Part shown: one piece after another, positions 59,410 to 64,000 of the stretch
Numbering within the stretch: the first letter of the stretch is position 1
How the letters are laid out: the number at the start of each line of letters is the position of its first letter
NCBI RefSeq assembly: GCF_003148645.1
Contig: NZ_QGGP01000004.1
Location: 62,001 to 126,000 of the forward strand
DNA from: Xanthomarina spongicola
Lineage (GTDB): Bacteria; Bacteroidota; Bacteroidia; Flavobacteriales; Flavobacteriaceae
Direction of reading: 5' to 3'
DNA length: 64,000 bases
The notes under the pieces: generated by a model
What the model was told of the DNA's origin: nothing
Database searches by the model: none
What the model saw: the letters and a program-made list of their open reading frames with translations, nothing else
Position numbers and translations under genes: made by a program

Positions 59410-60309
59410 ATGAAAAAAAACTACTTATTATTGACTTTTCTTCTACTTTTTACGGTAGCAACTTTAAATGCTCAAGAAGAAGAACAAGAAAAAAGCTCTG
59501 CAGATTTAGCTAAAGAACTAGCTAATCCGAATGCAACTGTAGGACAAATGTTATTCCCCATAGATCTTATTGGTTACAATGGTGATTTAAACAATGCTAG
59601 TGGACAAAATGCTTCTGTTATAAGTTTTCAACCATCTTTACCAATACCACTTTCCGAAGGTATCAATTTATATGTAAGACCCTTAATACCTATGTATATC
59701 TCTCAACCAACAATTACGGCTAATGGTTTTGAACAAAAGTCTGGACTTGGAAATATTAGTGCTGATGTGGCTATAGGTAAAACTTGGCCTTCTAAATGGA
59801 TAACATTAGTTGGTGTTTTTGGTGGATTTAAGACAGCTTCCGATGAAGCGTTAAGAGCAAGTCATACAACACTTGGGCCAGAATTAATGATTGCCAAGCT
59901 AACCAGTTTTGGAGCTGTAGGTTTTATGATTAGTCATGCTTGGAGTGTTGGGGACAGCAAGGATGCTGATCCAACTAGTTCAACAATTTTATCTGATGCC
60001 TTTTGGTCAACTTCCGGTTCTGCATCTAATGATGTTAGTATTACAGCTGGCCAATACTTCTACACCATAAACCTGGAAAAGGGATGGCAAATTGCAGCCT
60101 CTCCAACATACGCTTACAATCATAACGCTGGTGATGGTAATAAATTAACATTACCACTTGGCACAGGAATTCAAAAGGTAATTTTAGCTGGAAAAATGCC
60201 TATTAGACTTGGTGCACAATATTGGTACTATGTAGCAACACCAGACACTTTTGGCCCACAACATCAATTTAGGTTAACTATTGCTCCTGTTGTTCCATTA
60301 CCTTGGTAA
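59410..60309 (+). CDS. Outer-membrane beta-barrel protein (MetA/phenol-degradation-like)
   Basis: This 299-residue protein has a signal peptide (MKKNYLLLTFLLLFTVATLNAQ). A helical stretch with Glu/Lys (EEEQEKSSADLAKELANP) precedes beta strands such as VISFQPSLPIPLSEGINLYVRPLIPMYI, GLGNISADVAIGKTWPSKWITLVG and GAQYWYYVATPDTFGPQHQFRLTIAPVVPLPW. This is the pattern of the outer-membrane transporter family near MetA. Substrate unknown. It is 15 bp after the porin gene. Confidence 0.75.
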   Translation: MKKNYLLLTFLLLFTVATLNAQEEEQEKSSADLAKELANPNATVGQMLFPIDLIGYNGDLNNASGQNASVISFQPSLPIPLSEGINLYVRPLIPMYISQPTITANGFEQKSGLGNISADVAIGKTWPSKWITLVGVFGGFKTASDEALRASHTTLGPELMIAKLTSFGAVGFMISHAWSVGDSKDADPTSSTILSDAFWSTSGSASNDVSITAGQYFYTINLEKGWQIAASPTYAYNHNAGDGNKLTLPLGTGIQKVILAGKMPIRLGAQYWYYVATPDTFGPQHQFRLTIAPVVPLPW

Positions 60310-60353
60310 GGTTTGAAACATTATTTAATAACTCTTTTAAATGTTTATTTAGC

Positions 60354-61430
60354 TTGTTTAAAAACTTTAAATTATTAGTCTTTGTTTTTTTTATCTCACT
60401 TTTATCAGAGGCTCAAACCCAAACGACTGACAGCCTTGATAAAAAAGAAATTGACATGAAAAATGCAGACTTTACGGTAATGCCATTTTTAAGCTATAAC
60501 CGAAATTTAAAGTTTATGATTGGAGGTATTCCAATGGTCATGTACAAGTTGAATAAACAAGATAGTATATCGCCTAAATCCTTATCTGGTGCTGCTGGTG
60601 TATATACAACTAACAAATCATACTTTATAGGCATTTTCAATAAGTTTTATTTTATTGAAGATAAGTGGCGTGGAACACTGTTTTTTGCAATTGGAGACCT
60701 TAATTCGCAATTTTTTGCAGGCGAGTTTAATAATGCAGAATTCTATAACTATGGTACAAATGCTACCATTTTTAGCATTGGTATTCAAAGAAAAATAGTA
60801 AATAAATTATATGGAGGTATAACCTATACGTATGCAAGTTACAATACTGTTTTTGAAGACAATATTGCTGATGAAACTACCACAACCACTAATGGATTAG
60901 AATTTAATGGGTTATACGACACACGTGACGATGTTTATTATCCAACCACTGGAAATATGATAAATGCCAAATGGATTACTTATACCGAATGGTTTGGGAA
61001 TGATGCTAATGCCAACAAAATAAAAGCCGACTACAATAAGTATTTTGACATGAGAGATCAAAAAGATGTCTTGGCAGCTCGTTTTTCAAGTACAATTGGA
61101 TTAGGGAACATTGCCTTTGAACAACAAACTGTAGTTGGCGGTAATGATATTAGAGGATATTCTGAAGGCAAGTATCGTGGCGATACAGTAATTGCACTTC
61201 AAGGTGAATATCGTTTAAATTTCGCAAAGCGTATGGGCATTGTTGGCTTTGCAGGTATTGCCACGCTTTATGGGTCTGATAACGAAGATTTTGATGGTGA
61301 ACTATTACCTGGAGCAGGTATTGGATATCGATATCGTGCTTTTAAAACTATAAAATTCAATATAGGGCTTGATGCTGCAATAGGAAAAGATGATTGGGGT
61401 GTTTATTTTAGAATTGGAGAAGCATTCTAG
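60354..61430 (+). CDS. BamA/TamA-type (Omp85-like) outer-membrane protein
   Basis: Placed at the TTG 60354, it has 358 residues and a tidy signal peptide (FKNFKLLVFVFFISLLSEAQ). An in-frame TTG at 60303 would add 17 residues before it and overlap the preceding gene. The C-terminal barrel shows strand pairs such as YNRNLKFMIGGIPMVMYKLN, the loop motif VVGGNDIRGYSEGKYRG (VRGY/F-like), GLGNIAFEQQ and a terminal DWGVYFRIGEAF. It lacks POTRA domains, as many small surface-antigen proteins do. It is the last gene of the M20-porin group. Confidence 0.78.
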   Translation: MFKNFKLLVFVFFISLLSEAQTQTTDSLDKKEIDMKNADFTVMPFLSYNRNLKFMIGGIPMVMYKLNKQDSISPKSLSGAAGVYTTNKSYFIGIFNKFYFIEDKWRGTLFFAIGDLNSQFFAGEFNNAEFYNYGTNATIFSIGIQRKIVNKLYGGITYTYASYNTVFEDNIADETTTTTNGLEFNGLYDTRDDVYYPTTGNMINAKWITYTEWFGNDANANKIKADYNKYFDMRDQKDVLAARFSSTIGLGNIAFEQQTVVGGNDIRGYSEGKYRGDTVIALQGEYRLNFAKRMGIVGFAGIATLYGSDNEDFDGELLPGAGIGYRYRAFKTIKFNIGLDAAIGKDDWGVYFRIGEAF

Positions 61431-61497
61431 TTTTTAAAAATTAAATTAAAACAGGCCATTTAATTAAAATAGTTGTTTTACTCTTTTATTATTCTTT

Positions 61498-62227
61498 TTA
61501 AAAATAAAACATAAATCCGAAACTAATACGCATGGCATCTCTAGAATAAAGATACAGCTCTAATATGTCCCCATTTACTTTTATAAGATATAGCAAAAGT
61601 AAGATCTGGAGTAGTTTGATTGGTTTCTTCAACTAAAGGTTCAAGCTCATCAAAACGATTATAATCTGTAATAGGAGCTTCCAAACTTATTTGATAGAAC
61701 CAATTCGGGTTTTTAAAGGAATTGGTATATTTAACATGAGGTGTTCTTAGCCAAACACCAGAAGGAGGTCCTTCCCATTCCATAATATTTGGCCACAAAT
61801 CTTCGTCTCCAAAATTATTCCATGTTTGACCTACTTGCCAATGTTCGGATTCTATGTAAGCTTTTCGTAATCGCATGTGTCCATTTCCTCCCCAAAAATC
61901 TGTTTCAACAACTGATTTTAGAGTTTTTCCGTTTTCCAAAACAAAATGAGATGTCCAATTTATTTGCGATTGGTATAAATCTACATGCAAGCTACTTGAA
62001 TTGTCTGTGCCAAAAACGTTAATCATTCCAACGTTAAAAGTTTCGCTTTCATTTAAACCACCAAAAACATCGTAATAGCCATTAAGTTTCATATTAAAAC
62101 CCAAACTAGTCTTAAATTTAGGTTGGTTGTTAATAGAATCTTTTGAAGATATGGTTAAATACCGTTCCTGCGAAAAAGTAATGAAGGAGAGAGTTAAAGC
62201 CACGCATAATGAGCTTAGGTTTTTCAT
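61498..62227 (-). pseudogene. DcaP-like porin gene with internal deletion
   Basis: An ORF of 228 residues begins with a signal peptide (MKNLSSLCVALTLSFITFSQ) and runs through typical porin strands (VETDFWGGNGHMRLRKAYIESEHWQVGQTW). It ends abruptly at HIRAVSLF (stop at 61541-61543). In another frame the DNA continues as ELYLYSRDAMRISFGFMFYF and a stop at 61498-61500, a perfect outer-membrane C-terminal strand. Relatives are ~400 residues long. A deletion of roughly 150-200 codons that also shifted the frame near 61555-61565 explains this. A full-length family member is at 58141. Confidence 0.8.
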
Positions 62228-62337
62228 GTGGTTGGTTTAAGAATGATAAAAGTTAATCAAATTTTTTATATCATTAACCTTATCATTAAAAAAACACCTC
62301 TATAAAAGTGCTAGTATGACCTTAGTATTAAAAAATT

Positions 62338-63042
62338 TTAGTCTTGAGTTTTAATATAACTTTCAATATATTTTTTAGCTCGCTTATTTCCTGAATTCAA
62401 TTCTAAGGCTTTTTTATAATTGTTATAGGCCTGTAAACTATCTCCATTTCTTAAATAAGCATCAGCCAAACTATCATAAACATTATCGCTTTCAGGATAT
62501 AAGGCAACATTTATTTTAAATACTTCTAAAGCATCTTGAAATTCCTTTTTTCGTAATTTTTCATAACCTAATTCATTTATTTCACCTTCTTCAACAAATA
62601 CACTGGTTGAATCTTGCTTTTTAATTTCTATAAACCCCTCTAAAGCTTCATGATAACGCTTACTTGCTAAATACATACTTGGAGTTTTAAACGAGTCTTC
62701 TACTTTAATAAAATCATAAGTAAATTTACTGTCATCAGTTTCTGAAACAATCCCTAAATAATACTTTTTAGACTCTGGATGTTGTACAAAACGAAGTTTT
62801 TTATACATATCTGAAACGAAAAATGTATTCTCATCTAGAACAACTGGTTCAATTTTTTCAGCACCTCGCCATTTTAAAAACAAGTTATTATTATCGTAAT
62901 AAATATCTATTACTTCATCTGGACTATATAAATACCTTCCTGAAGTTTGATTAATATGTTCTTGAGAATACTCTATGTTTTTGGAACAACTTGCAACAAA
63001 TGCAAATAAAATAAACGAAAATAATAAAGCTTTTGGTTTCAT
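62338..63042 (-). CDS. TPR lipoprotein
   Basis: Started at the ATG 63040-63042, it has 234 residues with a lipoprotein signal (MKPKALLFSFILFAFVASCSKN). A longer ORF to 63156 would put 38 residues before the signal and is rejected. Mature domain 1 (IDIYYDNNNLFLKWRGAEKIEPVVLDENTFFV) is a small beta domain also seen after beta-lactamase-like proteins. Then come TPRs (FQDALEVFKINVALYPESDNVYDSLADAYLRNGDSLQAYNNYKKALEL). It probably acts as a protein-protein scaffold in the envelope. Confidence 0.75.
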   Translation of the reverse strand: MKPKALLFSFILFAFVASCSKNIEYSQEHINQTSGRYLYSPDEVIDIYYDNNNLFLKWRGAEKIEPVVLDENTFFVSDMYKKLRFVQHPESKKYYLGIVSETDDSKFTYDFIKVEDSFKTPSMYLASKRYHEALEGFIEIKKQDSTSVFVEEGEINELGYEKLRKKEFQDALEVFKINVALYPESDNVYDSLADAYLRNGDSLQAYNNYKKALELNSGNKRAKKYIESYIKTQD

Positions 63043-63080
63043 TTTGATTTTGATTGATTGGTTATAAGAAAATAACGAGT

Positions 63081-63118
63081 AAAAAAAAGTCTCATTATAA
63101 ATGAGACGATTTTTTTTA
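63081..63118. terminator. Bidirectional terminator
   Basis: GTCTCATT (63089-63096) with AATGAGAC (63100-63107), loop ATA. It is flanked by an A run on the left and a T run on the right, and ends the PPIase gene transcript on the reverse strand. Confidence 0.82.
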
Positions 63119-63188
63119 CGTTTTGTTACTATTATACTAAAATATTCTCGATACAATTTGCTAAAGCAAATTACTCGAATTGACGAAT

Positions 63189-64000
63189 TTATTTCACATC
63201 CATTAATTCTACATCGAATATCAACGTAGCATCTGGAGGGATAACACCACCTGCACCACGACTTCCATAACCTAAATCGCTAGGTATAACTAATCGTGCT
63301 TTATCTCCAACATGTAATAGCTGAATGCCTTCATCCCAACCAGCAATAACTTGACCAACTCCTACTGGAAATTCTAGTGGTTGCTTACGTTTGTATGAAG
63401 AATCGAAAACCGTTCCATCTGGTAACTGTCCTTTATAATGTACAGAAACAGTATTGCCTTTTTCTGCTTTAACTCCAGCTCCTTTTTGTAGAATTTGATA
63501 ACGTAAGCCACTTGCTGTTTCTTCAAAACCTACAGCTAACTTATCTAATTCTGCTCTTTTTGCTTCACGTTCTGCCTTTACTCTTTTTTCACGAGCTCCT
63601 TCAAAAGTTCTAAAAGCTTCAATAGCATTAAATGTTTCAGCTTCTGCTCCTTTTCTAATAATTTCTAAAGTAGTCAACACATCACCTTGAGCAATGGCAT
63701 CAACTATATCTTGTCCTTCAACAACATGTCCAAAAACGGTATGCATGTTATCTAACCAAGGTGTTTCGATATGTGTAATAAAAAACTGAGAACCATTAGT
63801 TCCTGGTCCTGCATTTGCCATAGATAGAACTCCTGGCCCTGAGTGTTTTAAATCTGGATGAAACTCATCATCAAACTTATATCCTGGATTTCCAGTTCCA
63901 GTTCCTTGTGGACAACCACCTTGAATCATAAAATCTGGAATTACTCTATGAAATTGTAACCCATCGTAATATGGTGTTCCTTGAGCTTTAGCTGAGTTTT
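63189..64000 (-). CDS. Peptidyl-prolyl isomerase: cyclophilin plus FKBP fusion (5' end cut off)
   Basis: At least 270 residues are in the window. The frame is open to the right edge, so the start lies outside; an ATG at 63927-63929 is internal. The first half has cyclophilin motifs [33 protein letters not shown] and [14 protein letters not shown] charged helical link (~residues 125-160, [17 protein letters not shown]) follows, then a complete FKBP domain ([64 protein letters not shown]). Both halves catalyse proline isomerisation; the fusion helps folding, probably of envelope proteins. Any signal peptide would be beyond the edge. Confidence 0.93.
   Translation of the reverse strand, partial: NSAKAQGTPYYDGLQFHRVIPDFMIQGGCPQGTGTGNPGYKFDDEFHPDLKHSGPGVLSMANAGPGTNGSQFFITHIETPWLDNMHTVFGHVVEGQDIVDAIAQGDVLTTLEIIRKGAEAETFNAIEAFRTFEGAREKRVKAEREAKRAELDKLAVGFEETASGLRYQILQKGAGVKAEKGNTVSVHYKGQLPDGTVFDSSYKRKQPLEFPVGVGQVIAGWDEGIQLLHVGDKARLVIPSDLGYGSRGAGGVIPPDATLIFDVELMDVK

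Noticed and set aside
63145-63180. Second terminator after the PPIase gene (ATTTGC/GCAAAT)
   Set aside because: The stem is short and no T run follows. The hairpin at 63089-63107 is the better terminator.

Overview
The window is a low-GC chromosome segment from a member of the Bacteroidota, almost certainly a marine-type Flavobacteriia. The evidence is the set of type IX secretion (T9SS) C-terminal sorting domains, promoters of the Bacteroidota TTG-N19-TAnnTTTG type, DUF4290 next to murA, and a PPIase with cyclophilin and FKBP halves. No species is assigned.

Left backbone (1-14193). After a cut-off secreted protein and a remnant of a T9SS sorting domain comes a light-stress type operon: TetR-like regulator, AarF/UbiB kinase, SDR-DUF2867, a small helical protein and a photolyase/cryptochrome. 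It meets a reverse-strand murA-DUF4290-DUF493 group; MurA has Asp instead of Cys at the fosfomycin target position. Next are an AAA_28 ATPase, recQ, fmt, HU, YqgE, a class IV aminotransferase, a START-like protein and tRNA-Met(CAT).

Genomic island (about 14152-42277). A tyrosine integrase starts 55 bp after the tRNA, and a 43-bp copy of the tRNA 3' half, starting at the anticodon loop, lies at 42235-42277. This marks a 28-kb island integrated into tRNA-Met. The two copies differ at two positions that pair with each other in the T stem. From left to right the island holds: (i) integrase and three small co-directional genes; (ii) an integron-like array of six single-gene units (VOC, DUF6090, CPBP protease, alpha/beta hydrolase, nitroreductase, secreted protein) separated by five related ~135-bp attC-like repeats, without an integron integrase in view; (iii) a defence operon of a truncated HsdM N-terminal fusion, a caspase-like protein, an EVE-McrB GTPase and McrC; (iv) a surface-protein operon with an S74/YadA-head fibre-like protein, a protein with an EF-hand/dockerin-like C-terminus and a small partner carrying a T9SS sorting domain; (v) a six-gene operon with a small membrane protein, TerB-like protein, coiled-coil membrane protein, vWA-like lipoprotein, secreted nuclease and Cys-rich protein; (vi) small lipoprotein genes and a TPR histidine kinase/LuxR-type response regulator pair. 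Three TTACGG-N4-CCGTAA palindromes each sit 33 bp (centre to centre) upstream of a TAnnTTTG -7 element. They define a candidate island-encoded regulon that includes a possible small RNA.

Right backbone (42278-64000). A second T9SS partner/giant surface protein pair resembles the island pair: a 1834-residue FG-GAP plus leucine-rich-repeat protein with the same dockerin-like end. It is followed by a TPR-LytTR regulator, a GAP-family membrane protein, a patatin-Omp85 protein, small envelope proteins, a YfiT/DinB protein, an M20 peptidase with three outer-membrane beta-barrel genes, a broken DcaP-like porin with an internal deletion, a TPR lipoprotein and the cyclophilin-FKBP PPIase that runs off the end.

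Most promising for follow-up: the attC-like cassette array, the palindrome/-7 regulon, the two T9SS partner/dockerin-like pairs, and the caspase-like component of the McrBC operon.
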